This document shows positions 39,483-50,559 of a stretch of 64,000 bases of DNA, piece by piece; the stretch's first letter is position 1; every line of letters starts with the position of its first letter. Source of the stretch: Hybos culiciformis (Eukaryota; Arthropoda; Insecta; Diptera; Hybotidae). The stretch is taken from positions 94,125,750 to 94,189,749 of the forward strand of contig OZ023274.1 of assembly GCA_964007475.1 (NCBI GenBank). Reading direction: 5' to 3'. The translations under genes and the position numbers were made by a program. The notes beneath the pieces were generated by a model that worked only from the letters and a program-made list of their open reading frames with translations, made no database searches and was not told where the DNA came from.

Positions 39483-41477
39483 AATTTTTAAAAATTGTGT
39501 ATTTTAAATTTATTAATCAACTAAATACAAGCTTAGAAAAACAAAATATACTTTGTAAGTCTTTCCACATATTAGCAAAACTGGCATTTTCTTGAAAATA
39601 AAATATTATCAATAAAGCAAATTGCTTAATAAAACCAGAACCGTCCAAATAGTTAATAGATTCGATAAAGTGATAAGCTCAAAAATTCTACTATAATTTA
39701 AAAATAAAAAAACTTTTAGTGATATTGCATGATTTTTCAAATAGTTTTACATTTTGGTTTCTCCTGACTTAGTTAGAAATCAGATTGAAATGGTTTCAAC
39801 GAATTTATCAAAGTGGTACGAAATTTTTTTTTCTGACTGTATGGAATCTACATAAAATATAGAACTCTAATCGTATAATTATTATTGTTTCTAACCGTAT
39901 AGGAATAATATTAAATAATACTAAAATACTTTAATTCAGTTCGTTGTCAGTACCATAAAAAATATATATGTATATATCTGTTATTTTATTAGCTATCATT
40001 GCATTAGGCTAACGCTAAATTCTTTAGCAAAATAAGTGCCTCCATATCATCATCATAGATTTTGGTTATTTTATTAATATTATTGACATCATATTTTTTC
40101 CAAGAAAACTTTCACTCTTGTTTTTGTATCATAAAAGCAAGGTTCACTTTTTACGAATGACTAGCACAACGTCATACGGAGCTTGTTTCTTTAAAAAAAA
40201 AAAATTACCATGCAAGAGTCAAAAAGTATTCTATATGACGGTTTATAGTAGTTTACATTCGAGATTTTGAAAAAATGATTTATAATAATTTGAGTTGATT
40301 CCGTTCTACATAGCTTATACATACATATTAAATAGCGACATTTTTACATTTTTAATGTTTCCTTTCTCTAATCTCAATATAAAACATAGTAATTATTATG
40401 TAAGATATAATAAATATTGAAGGTGAGATTATGGTGATTGATTACAAAAAATATGATTCACACATTCAAATTTTATTGTGACAAATTTCCCTATAAATAA
40501 AAAAATGCATAAATATTATGCTAGTCCTCAGTTTATCTTATCTAATTTTTTTTCAAGAATTATTTTCCAACTTGTTTATTAATAGATCCTATTTCATTCT
40601 TTAAATCTGATTCTTGCACTGCGGTTTCGACCCCGGTTAAAGTCGTGCTTCTTAAATATTTTATTAAAACTTAAATTTAAATTTTATTGATAATAACAAT
40701 TTGCCACGCAGTATAATCAATTATAACAATATTTTAACTATTCTTCGTTTTCTTATAACATTCTTGTGATAAAATTATCATTTTATTGATATAATTAAAA
40801 TTATTAGCATCACGAGTCGACATTGTATATTTTACATTGGTTTTTCCCACAATTTGCATTTTAAATTTGACATAAAAAAAACGCAAGCATTTTATTATGT
40901 TACATTTTTAATTGCTAGAAATTGGGATGATTTATAAATCAAATAAAGTAATAAGATTGTAGTTATACTGTCCATGCTTTAAAATTAGATCGATATTGTA
41001 AGCAGACTAAATATTATGCAATGTACTTTTAAAAATATTAAATCTTATAGAGACTTTATGTACATATGAATTAACTTTTCAATAATGAGTAGATTAAATA
41101 TATTAGATTTATAGACAGTACATTTTATTTCTTTATATAAGTGTATTTAAATTTAAAGTACCGTGGTTATTATTTTTGCTCGAATGTAGATCTGGCACCA
41201 AGGTGAGTGCTGAGATTGAGAAGTAAGTTTAATTTTAATGGCATTTATGTTCAGATATAATATGTCTAATTATAATATTATACAAACTAATGTACATGTT
41301 TAGACGAATCAAACTATCAACCGGCATAAAATATTTTTGAACCATCTTCTCTTGGTATGTCAAATATTTTTGCATACATATACATGGTATAATTAAGGAG
41401 AAATTATGCGTTTTTTTAATTTTATTTTTCATAATTTTTTTTTTTTAATGTAAAAAAATAATTTCTCCAAGAATCAG
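39483..41477. other. Intergenic, no gene recognised
   Basis: Separates the membrane-protein gene from the precursor cluster. AT-rich; the minus-strand frame 41235-41432 shows no domain or promoter. Confidence 0.5.
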
Positions 41478-41485
41478 TATAAAAG
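41478..41485 (+). promoter_or_regulatory. TATA box of first Gly/Tyr-rich precursor
   Basis: TATAAAAG with an initiator-like TTAGT whose A is at 41503, 25 nt from the first T. The ATG follows at 41558, giving a 55-nt leader. Confidence 0.75.
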
Positions 41486-41557
41486 CAAATTTTAAAGAAC
41501 TTAGTAGCTTAAGTCAATTAAAATATACATTGGACTTTAGAATACAAAAAATTTAAA

Positions 41558-41905
41558 ATGCATTCTGTGATTATTTTTGTTATGTTTACATTGGTTTTGG
41601 CAACGGTAAGCTCATATCCTGTTGATGATTTCGTGCTTAATCCAGATGTAAGAGAAATTGATATTAATAATCAAGAAATAGATTACAATAAGGAATCTAT
41701 AAGAACAGCAAGACAATTTGGTGGATATGGAGGCTACGGCGGTGGTGGATATTACGGTAATTACGGATCGTTTGGTGGTGGTGGATATGGTAGTCCATAC
41801 GGTGGTTTCGGAGGTTATGGCTCACCATATGGAGGCTATGGAGGTTACGGCGGTGGTTTTGGTCATAGGCCACACAGACATCACCATGGAGGATATTATG
41901 GTTAA
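41558..41905 (+). CDS. Secreted Gly/Tyr-rich precursor with RTAR processing site
   Basis: Single-exon protein of 115 aa. Signal peptide MHSVIIFVMFTLVLATVSS, then an acidic propeptide (YPVDDFVLNPD and following) ending at RTAR, a furin-type R-x-x-R site. The putative mature peptide starts QFGGYGG and consists of GGYGG, GGFGG and GSPYGG units, closing with a His-rich HRPHRHHHGGYYG. The Gln after the cleavage point could form pyroglutamate. Gly-rich secreted peptides of insects serve as antimicrobials or as structural parts of cuticle, eggshell or silk; the sequence does not tell which. It has a TATA box upstream and AATAAA near 41931. Same architecture as the genes at 50.2, 53.3, 56.5, 61.4 and 63.2 kb. 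Confidence 0.9.
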   Translation: MHSVIIFVMFTLVLATVSSYPVDDFVLNPDVREIDINNQEIDYNKESIRTARQFGGYGGYGGGGYYGNYGSFGGGGYGSPYGGFGGYGSPYGGYGGYGGGFGHRPHRHHHGGYYG

Positions 41906-42412
41906 TTGGATCAAAAAGTTAATAGTAATAAATAAATTTTTTGAAAAAGAAAGAATAATAATTTTATTTAAAATAAAGCCACTTGAAACTTTTCCCAGAA
42001 ACTGTTTCATCGCATTCAAAATTGTTCTAGCTAGTATGCTTTATTTCTGTAATTTAAAAGTTGGTAGTAATAAAAGTTTTACAAATAGGATGTTTGTATG
42101 ACTGATTATTATTATATTCGGCTTAATGGACTTTAGATTCTCCAAAGCTTTTTAATTTTAATGAAAAACTAGATACGTTTGCGTTAATATAGAGATCAAA
42201 GCAAGTTTGGTTCGAAATAAAATAGCAAAAGACAATTTATAATAAATATTTTCTATCTCGAGTATTTTTTAACTTTTATTATGAAAACAGTTAAAACCGC
42301 ATAACTTTAAAGAAAACATCTCATTTAAAATTTTTATTTTATTTTAAAAGCTTAACTATACGATATAAAATTTATATCATTAATCCTAGTTTCTAACAAA
42401 CAACAATATTAA

Positions 42413-43798
42413 TTATCCGAACGGTCGAAATCTTGTATAAAATGGATAACGCATGAATCTATTATAACCAGGTGGTGAATTATAAAGAGGTGGGTCTCTA
42501 ACGTAAGATCCAAAATTTGATGCATAAATACTGTTTGCAAATGGATAGGGTCTTAATTGTGGTGGTCTAAAAATATTAGGTCCAGAAAAATAAGCGTTGG
42601 GCGGTGAGTTTGTTATACTATTACCCTCTTGTTGTTTTGAGTTATCTACTGGATCAAATGTTACTGGTCCTGTATTTAATAAATTGTTTGCAGTAGCAGT
42701 GGGTTGTGATGTTGGTGTCGGGGTGGCTATAGGAGTAAATAAATTATCAGGAAGTGCTGATTCTGTAACTGGCGGAACGTAAGGGTTAACTGAATTTGTT
42801 CCAGGGTTACTGGCTGGAATAAATGGGTTCATTGGTGGGTTGACTGGATTAAATTGATTAGCTGGATTAAATGGATTGGCTATGTTTGTCGGATTAAAAT
42901 TTGAAGTTGGACTAGCAGCTGCCGGATTTGTTAGTGTCTGGAAACTATTGATTGTTTCCGGAAATGCCTGAAAGAAATTTGTGAATGGCTGAAAGGCTGG
43001 TTGCATCTGTGGTGCAGTAGCTCCGAATGAACCAAAACCTCCAGGCCGACCTGAAAATCCTTGAAATATTCCATCTAACGCACTTCCTAAAAAGAAAAAA
43101 TTTAAATCAATGGCAATTTTAGTTAAACAGTTCTTCATAAACGAAGTATAAAGCTCAATTTTAACTTTTCGATTTAAAAAAGTTTAGTTTAAAATGATAC
43201 GGGCTAAACATATTTTTAGTTTCCTTCACTACCAAAATTATACCAATACCAATTAGTGATATTTCATATATTTAAATCGACAACAATTTAAATCGAAATT
43301 TACTAATTTTCTTCGGAATTCATTAAAGCTTTAAAAATATGTAAATTTTAGGGTCTAAAGATGGTTGAGGGCTTTTAATTCCCCAATCAATCTCATCTTT
43401 TAGTCTAGGAGAAACAGAACGAAACTTTCTTTTATAATTGAAAAATTGTAATTTTAAATTAAATTTTATCTTTAAAGTAAATATTTGCGCCAAATTTTAA
43501 ATAGTCTTTATTAAATTGATATTATATAATTAAACATTCTTAAAAAGGTAATTTATTAATTACCAACTGTTTGACCAAGTATATTGAAAACTGGTACAAT
43601 AGCACTTCCCGGCACAGCACCTGGTATTGCACCACCACCTATCACTTGTCTTGTTTTTCTCGATATTTTCTTTAAATTATTAATTTCACTTTTATTTAAT
43701 TGTATTGATTTTTCATTTTCTGTATTAACATAGGAAAATTTAACCGAAAATAATAAAAAAAATATTAAAATCGATTGAAATAATAAATTCAGATACAT
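42413..43798 (-). CDS. Secreted Pro/Asn-rich precursor with RKTR site
   Basis: Two exons, 43798-43564 and 43086-42413, phase-1 intron, 302 aa. A signal peptide (hydrophobic MYLNLLFQSILIFFLLFSV) is followed by a charged propeptide, a furin-like RKTR and a putative mature start QVIGGG. A conserved block spans the splice junction: VPVFNILGQTVG then SALDGIFQGFSGRP. The rest is low complexity, rich in Pro, Asn, Thr and Phe (NPFNPANQFNPVNPPMNPF type), ending in aromatic/Arg residues (YTRFRPFG). The gene at 45.3 kb on the opposite strand shares the RKxR site, the junction block, the intron phase and an aromatic/Arg ending. The two are clear paralogues in head-to-head orientation. I do not recognise a named family; it is possibly cuticular or another extracellular structural protein. 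Confidence 0.85.
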
Positions 43799-43852
43799 AT
43801 TTTATATTAAAAATTCGAACTAAATTAACAAAATTGATAATAATATTACTTG

Positions 43853-43860
43853 CTTTTATA
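43853..43860 (-). promoter_or_regulatory. TATA box of minus-strand Pro/Asn-rich precursor
   Basis: TATAAAAG on the minus strand, with TCAAT placing the likely start at 43835, 25 nt downstream. The ATG is at 43798. Confidence 0.72.
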
Positions 43861-44240
43861 AGATTTGAAACTAGCAAATTTTTTTTTTTTTTTAAATTAT
43901 ATATGAAAAAATAAATAAATTCTATAAAATGATATGAAATTCTCTATATTTGGACTGTGAATTTGGCAATGATTTCTTTATTTGATTTTTATTAAAAAAA
44001 AAATTTTTTTTTTATTTCATTTTGATTTCCTTCTCATATATACCTAATTATGATACCAAAGGTCAATGTCAAAATCAAAAAACCTAAATTTGTGAAAATT
44101 AGAAACAAAATTAACAAAATGCACATTTTGTAGTTTAAAATCTGTCAATTGAACTGATAAAAGTTTATATAAATGAGAGTGCCTCTGCATTTTTATTATA
44201 TATATTATATATAAAATTTGAAGTAACTATTTTGGCTACA

Positions 44241-44645
44241 TGACATAATCGTGAATGTCATAACCGCGAAACTTTTTTGTCATAACCGCGAAATAAAAAA
44301 TAAAAGTGTCATAACCGCGAAAAATGTCTTATATATTTTTTTGTCATAACCGCGAAAAAATATGGCAAAAAATTGAAAAAATTTCGTTTCGCGGTTATAA
44401 CAAAAATTTTTGTTATAGCCGCGAAACACCAAATTTCGATTTTTATCATTTCGCGGTTATAACAAAAATTTTTGTTATAACCGCCAAAAACTTAACATTT
44501 TTTTTGTCATAACCGCGAATTCAAAAATAAAATTAGTTTCGCGGTTATAACAAAAATTTTTGTTATAACCACGAAACTCATACAAATTCTAGTTTCGCGG
44601 TTATGACAAAAAATTTTCGCGGTTATGACATTCGCGGTTATGTCA
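44241..44645. mobile_element. Foldback element built from GTCATAACCGCGAAA modules
   Basis: About 405 bp made of at least fourteen copies of a roughly 15-bp module (GTCATAACCGCGAAA or GTTATAACCGCGAAA) in both orientations. The two ends form an imperfect terminal inverted repeat of about 50 bp: TGACATAATCGTGAATGTCA on the left, matching TGACATAACCGCGAATGTCA read inward from the right. The interior contains perfect palindromes centred on AAAAATTTTT. The CCGCGAA cores are strikingly CpG-rich for this sequence. No coding capacity and no clear target-site duplication. It lies between the head-to-head paralogues. Confidence 0.75.
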
Positions 44646-45259
44646 GTTCACCACTATTTTCACGAGTTTAATGATGAATGGTTTCTTTTCTAATTGAATC
44701 TTTTTATACACTTTTTTTCTACAAAAATCGAAATTTATTTTAAAAAGAGTCAGAAATGTCTTGTATTTGTATAACATATTTCATAAAATGAAGTTATCAC
44801 TTATATGTTACAATTTATTTTTATTACTTGAAGAATAAAAACAAAATAGTTAAATAAATAATATAAACTTCGAACACAAAAATTTAATCGCAACTTTCAA
44901 TTTCTAAGTGTTAGATAAGAAATACAAAAATATTAATTTAAGATTTTCGTACAATTAAAATAAAAATATTTTAATTTTCAACTCTTGGGCCGTCAAACAG
45001 TAGCAATGCGAAACAATTTTTAGAAGACAAATTGGTAAGCTCTAACAGTGTAATGTCAAACTATTTTTACTGATATATTTTGAATGATTTTCGTTGATAA
45101 AAAAAATTATGAAATAATAATATCATCTAAACATATAGAGTTCAAAATTAAGTTCATCTCTCCCGTATAAGGTAAAATAAAAAAATTAAAAAAAAAAATA
45201 TTTCCGCAAAATTTATTGCAATTTTGGATTCATTTGGGCGGTTAGAAAGAAAATGAATC
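44646..45259. other. Intergenic, upstream of plus-strand Pro-rich precursor
   Basis: AT-rich spacer between the foldback element and the TATA box of the next gene; nothing further recognised. Confidence 0.5.
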
Positions 45260-45267
45260 TATATAAA
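45260..45267 (+). promoter_or_regulatory. TATA box of plus-strand Pro-rich precursor
   Basis: TATATAAA with an initiator-like TCA whose A is at 45285, 25 nt downstream. It excludes the ATG at 45253 as a start and supports 45323. Confidence 0.72.
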
Positions 45268-45322
45268 AACAAAAAGTATATTTCAAATTCGTTCAAAGTA
45301 AGTTTAAATATCCGACAAAAAA

Positions 45323-46119
45323 ATGTTTAACATTTATTTAGATTTTCGAAACATTTTCTATTTTGCGTTGTTTTTAAATTCTATGGGTCAGCCAATGAAT
45401 TTCGAGAAAGCAAACAGAAAGCCAATTTTGTTATTGATAGAACAAAATGAAGGTCATTCCCACGACTTATCAAGAAAAATAAGACAATCATCTATTCCAC
45501 CTCCTTCACCAATACCTGGAGGTCCTCCAGGTGGAGGATTTGCACCGATTTTCAATTTTCTTGGACAATCATTAGGTAATTATAAAGAAATTAATATACT
45601 GTGTACATAAATCTATAAATTAATTTGTTTTGGAAATTTTTTTTGTGATAAATTACAGGCAGTGCAGTTCTTCAAGGAGTTCAAGGATTTTTTGGCAGAC
45701 CTGCTGCTAATATGGGTGGCCCACCAGGTGCACCAATTCCATCTCCAGGTGCTCCGATTTCTCCAATATCACCATCAATGCCACCATCATTTTTACCTAA
45801 TCCATCACAACCATTTCAACCGATGTCTCCATTTACTCCATATCGCCCATTTAATCCTTTCACGTCGTTCTTTCGACCTTTTTATCCTAGTGCTTACCGA
45901 CCAAATGGGTACACATCAACAATTCCAATTCCAGGAACCATTTCAAACCCTCCAGTAAATAGTCCAAGCCCTGATAGCTCTTCTATTTCTAATATTTTTA
46001 TACCTTCCAATGCAGGGCCGCCCGCAGTTAGATACGAACCTTATAGATACAATAATTTTCAAACGCCATCATTTTATAATAACAGATATATGCTTCTTAG
46101 ACCATTCTCAAGGTTCTAA
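45323..46119 (+). CDS. Secreted Pro-rich precursor with RKIR site
   Basis: Two exons, 45323-45575 and 45659-46119, phase-1 intron, 237 aa. A hydrophobic N-terminus (NIFYFALFLNSMG) precedes an acidic/basic propeptide and RKIR, then QSSIPPPSPIPGGPPGG. The block FAPIFNFLGQSLG-SAVLQGVQGFFGRP crosses the intron and matches that of the minus-strand gene at 42.4-43.8 kb. The remaining sequence is rich in Pro, Ser and Phe (PFQPMSPFTPYRPFNPFTSF) and ends RYMLLRPFSRF. Extracellular by prediction; function unknown. Family membership with its neighbour is well supported, and relation to the Gly-rich precursors rests on the shared R-x-x-R-Q layout only. Confidence 0.87.
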
Positions 46120-47516
46120 AAACTACGAATAATTAAATTTAATGTATATTCTAATTTGTAGAAATTTGTTATATTTTTTGTTAAAGTTTGTTGTTATTGT
46201 TTGTAATCAAAACCTATTTGACTTTTATAAAAAAAAATTTAAATTCAAATGAACAAAAGTTCAGCCTATATTTCAATATTTCTTTTGTTTTCAAATCATC
46301 TAATTTTTATTCATATTTAAATATAAATGATGGAAAAATTACATTATAAAAGTTATATAATAGTATTAATAATATATAAATTTATGATAATGTATATGTA
46401 AATATTAAGTCTGTTAACAAATAATATATAGTTCGCCTAAAAACATCATTGATTGGAGCCTGATTGAAAATTATTTTATAGGTTTTTTATGGAACCTAAG
46501 AAATATACATATGTTATTGAATTTATTACAGAGTATTTTATAATTCAAATAAATGTAAAAAAATAGGTAATAAAAAATAAAATATATTTAATACTGTATT
46601 ACATCAATATTGTTTTCATTTAAATAATAATAATAAAACAACCTAACATACAAGAATATAAAATACTTACATTGATTTTTAATGATTTATTTTAAATAGC
46701 TTGAAATTTTTACGTATATTAATCATTTTGAATTTAGGGGAAAATATTTATAAATTTCGAATTCGATTCAAGTTTGATTTATATGTAAAACAACTTGCTA
46801 CTATAAATATTTGAATTATATGATAATTTTTCTGTCTACTTAATATAACAAAATTTCAATTTAGATAATAATATAGTATTATGTTTGTTTTGATTAAAAA
46901 ATATGAACTAGGAAATTTATCTTCAAAATAAATTTTATCAAAACTTGATAATTAGAAGAATTTTAGATATTTTACTTTACATATATATATATGCACGTAG
47001 CTTTAACTTTACCATTTCAAAAAATAGATTATATATAAACAAGTTTCTTTGCATTGCACGGTTTTGATATAATTTTCCGGTTTTTTTATCGCCAAACAAG
47101 TATGTGCTGTTCACATAGCTCGTTCTCCTAGTTGGTTAAAACCCTCAAATGGCACTAGTAAGAGCTTTGAAAATTCATACTAAATTCTACTTGTGGATAA
47201 CTATATAACAAATCAAGACAACTAAATAACAACCAAACAAACCATTGACCAAACATTAAGAGCTTTTAGTTAACAACAGACTTCTTTAATAATTCAAAAT
47301 TAAATTCTGAAGAAATCTTAATTTATTAATCCTGTGAAAATGTTTTAAAATCATTTGAAAAATTAAATACTCTTGCAAGAGTTCAATATTCTTTCAAATT
47401 TTAATGCCATTATTTATGCAAAATATATTAATTCCGATTAAATAAAAGGAATTTTTTTGATTTTTTTAAAGAAAGTCTTACTTTAGCTACAGCCGGTATA
47501 AGAACAATTTCACGCT
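46120..47516. other. Intergenic, no gene recognised
   Basis: AT-rich spacer. A possible splice acceptor (CTACAG) lies near 47487-47492 before the next gene, so a 5'UTR exon of that gene could be here. Confidence 0.45.
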
Positions 47517-47951
47517 ATGATTATGAAAAGTTTAACAATCGTATTAATTATAAGTGTTAATTTATTGCATTTATCATCGGGCCGATTTCACGAGATTTTC
47601 AGAAGTGAAGATTTAATTGCACTGCCCACCGATGACGTTCCATCTACAGTAGAGTCTCAAAATGATTCAGTTCATTTAGTTGTGACCCAACTTAATACCA
47701 AGAAAATGAAGATTAATGAGAAAGATTCAACAGAAACTGGATCTGTTCCATCGAAAAATGTTGAAGCACCAAAAATTCCTGAAACAGACAAGTTAAAAGA
47801 ATCAATTGCTGAAAATTTTCCAAATTCAAAAATTTTAAATGAATATAACGTTCCAGGGAATGTTATTGAAAAACTTGAACTTATTTTAGAGCCCCATTTA
47901 GAGAAAAAAATAGTGAGCTCAACAAAACTGGAATTACAGCCGAAAAATTGA
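47517..47951 (+). CDS. Secreted hydrophilic protein of unknown function
   Basis: Single-exon frame of 144 aa. A clear signal peptide (MIMKSLTIVLIISVNLLHLSSG; a second Met at 47523 would also serve) is followed by a Ser/Thr/Glu/Lys-rich hydrophilic body without Cys. A C-terminal amphipathic stretch (NVPGNVIEKLELILEPHLEKK) precedes the end. It lacks the R-x-x-R-Q site and low-complexity tail of its neighbours, so it is a different type of secreted protein placed inside the cluster. I do not recognise the family. The TATAAG 20 nt before the ATG is too close to be its TATA box, so an upstream non-coding exon is likely. Confidence 0.65.
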   Translation: MIMKSLTIVLIISVNLLHLSSGRFHEIFRSEDLIALPTDDVPSTVESQNDSVHLVVTQLNTKKMKINEKDSTETGSVPSKNVEAPKIPETDKLKESIAENFPNSKILNEYNVPGNVIEKLELILEPHLEKKIVSSTKLELQPKN

Positions 47952-49560
47952 GAAAAAAAAATATATGAAAAAAAAACATAATATTAACTCTAGTCTCCTT
48001 TTTTAATTTTATTTTAAGGATAAAATATTTAATATAAAAATTAAATATAAAAATAATATAATTTATGAATTTTATTAATGTTATAGAATTTCTTCGATAT
48101 TCGAAATAGTCTATTAACACATTATTTAGTTTAGCTTGTGGAAAAGGAACCTAATGGAGACCAGAGAATAAAGATATAAACTACAAACTTCGCTTTTATT
48201 TTATTTTTACATACACAGTGTGCAGGATTTTTTTAAGTAAGTATCCTTATTATGATAAAACCTGTGCTGAATTATTGTCTTTACCAAACACATTTTAAAA
48301 CTATTTAAGAATTATAAACGTCTATACGCCAATTTTTTCAAGAATGAATTATATATGAAGAGTTGACCTAAAACTTGGAATTAGAGCCGACTGCAAAAGT
48401 AAAAATTTTTATTTTTGAAATTTAATTAATTAATTAAATGAAAAAGACGTTTTTTGTTATTTATATTAATAATAGCCTCTAAAAGGCACACAATTTGAAG
48501 AAGGCGTATATACGTTTACAGTTCTTAGGTATGTTAATCTTCAGAAATCTTATTATTTTGAAATGATGACATTCTTTGAAATACAATACAACGTTGGATT
48601 TTAAAACTATATATTTTAAAATAAAATTACTTCCTTATAAAATAACGTTCATCATTAATGGACTAAAAACATTAAAATAAACAGAATTATTATTGCCATA
48701 TACTAAATATAAAAATAATAAATAAACGGAATGACAAAATATAACATAAACTGTATGATTTATAAATTTATCTACCTAAAAATTATCTCATAAAATTAAA
48801 TTGAAATAACTATTCTACCAAATATTGTTGACAATATCACATTGAAATAGTAAATAATAATATTTATGTATGATTTTATATCCATGTTTACATATTTAAC
48901 TTTTTAAAATTTAAACATTAAAGAAAAATAAAATATGGTATCTGCGTCATTTTAACTGGGATTTCCCGTTTAGATAAAATCATGAATACATAATAATAAT
49001 AGATTTTTTATTATTGAAGATCACTTAGATTTCGTAGAATTTAATAGATATATGTATTACATAAAATAAATGTATATATTAAAAATTTGCACAGATGTAT
49101 TAATATTTGGATCACGTAAGTGAATAAATGGTATTTGAAAAAGCAATAGTAAAAAGTTTTTTCCATGATGAAACAGAAATCTATAAAAAATTTAATTTCT
49201 ACTTTAACTATATATAATATATTTGAATTGAAGGTTCTTTTTATTATCCGAAATATAAGTTTCACAAATGTCAAATCACTTCCCATTTTTTAGTACCTGG
49301 ATTTTTCTTTTCGTATTTCTATTCTCGAATTGTTCTTGTAATTATGTAATTATTAAAACATATATTATGTTTTTCTAATTTTTTAAGGCGATTAATATTT
49401 TTTCTTCGAGTTAATCAATTCTTATTTAAAAATTAACATTTTGATTTTGACTAATAAATAATCAAAACAATAACTATTCTAGAAAGAAAAAAAACAATAA
49501 CATCTTGAAGAGTAAAAACTAAAAGAGAATTATAAATAATTCATATACATATGCAAGCAT
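47952..49560. other. Intergenic, no gene recognised
   Basis: AT-rich spacer between the secreted protein and the duplicated block; nothing further recognised. Confidence 0.45.
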
Positions 49561-50124
49561 CCATAGAAATAAAAATTTTATTTTTAATTTATTTATTTAT
49601 TTCGTTTTTTTTCGGAACCAAATTTAGAAAACTTATCTATAGAAATAATTTTTTTTTGGACAAGAGCAAATAAATAAATAATATAACACCGGATAGTTTA
49701 ATCCGAAATATAGAATTTTTCTTAGCCCGTTTAGCCAGGACTAAAAAAAACTTAAATTGTGAATGTACCCGAGATTCCACTGAATATTGGTATATGAATT
49801 ATGAAGAACTGTTCTATATTTTATAGTAAGTTTGTGTCACTGTAAAACACTGTAAACACTGAACACTGTAAAACAATTACATCAAATTTGACTCATCTTT
49901 TTTTAATGTTAATCCATGATTATTATTATTATAAGTATTATCATTATTACTATTATTCTAAGAACCATTTATATAACATGATATTGACCACAGTTTTGAT
50001 CATTCAACTCAAGATAATTTTATTTTGAAAACAAAAATATTGAATTTAATTGTTATGAGAAAAAAATTCCTGATAAACTTGAATAAAAAAAAATTAAAAA
50101 TTAAAAATTTTTGACAATAATACT

Positions 50125-50132
50125 TATATAAA
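50125..50132 (+). promoter_or_regulatory. TATA box and initiator of Gly/His-rich precursor 1
   Basis: TATATAAA, then a canonical arthropod initiator TCAGT at 50149-50153 with its A at 50151, 26 nt downstream. The start codon is at 50209. The same arrangement is kept in the duplicate gene. Confidence 0.8.
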
Positions 50133-50208
50133 AAGCAAAACAATTCTATCAGTTAAACATAACGAAAAAAAAATTCAAACATAGTAGATTATTAATTTGG
50201 ATATTAGA

Positions 50209-50559
50209 ATGCAATTATTACCTATTTTAATTGGCTTTGCTGCCATGATCGCAGTATCAATGGCTGCACCAAGTGATACCTCCAATGCACGTTTATTAGC
50301 AGAAATTAATAGCGCTGTAGGTGAACATGAACATATTGCTAGAACTATAAGACAATTTGGACATCATGGCGGTGGCTTCGGTGGACACCATGGAGGTGGC
50401 GGATTCGGTGGAGGTGGTTTCGGTCATGGTGGAGGTGGATTCGGTCATGGTGGAGGTGGATTCGGTCGTGGTGGAGGTGGATTCGGTCATGGTGGAGGCG
50501 GATTTGGTCATGGTGGAGGTGGTTTTGGTGGAGGTGGTTTCGGACACCATCACGGCTGA
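50209..50559 (+). CDS. Secreted Gly/His-rich precursor 1 with RTIR site
   Basis: Single exon, 116 aa. The start is the ATG at 50209 (MQLLPILIGFAAMIAVSMAA signal peptide), matching the start of the paralogue at 53333; a longer frame upstream begins only with TTG. The propeptide APSDTSNARLLAEINSAVGE ends at RTIR, followed by QFGHHGG. The tail consists of FGHGGGG units encoded by a 21-bp tandem repeat, five units at 50410-50514, ending GHHHG. His/Gly repeats can bind metal ions, but the role here is inference. Duplicate of the gene at 53.3 kb: the prepro parts are nearly identical while the tails differ greatly in length. Confidence 0.9.
   Translation: MQLLPILIGFAAMIAVSMAAPSDTSNARLLAEINSAVGEHEHIARTIRQFGHHGGGFGGHHGGGGFGGGGFGHGGGGFGHGGGGFGRGGGGFGHGGGGFGHGGGGFGGGGFGHHHG

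Noticed and set aside
40618..40655. Stretch with GGTTTCGACCCCGG resembling a tRNA T-arm
   Set aside because: No anticodon or D-arm and no acceptor stem could be paired around it.
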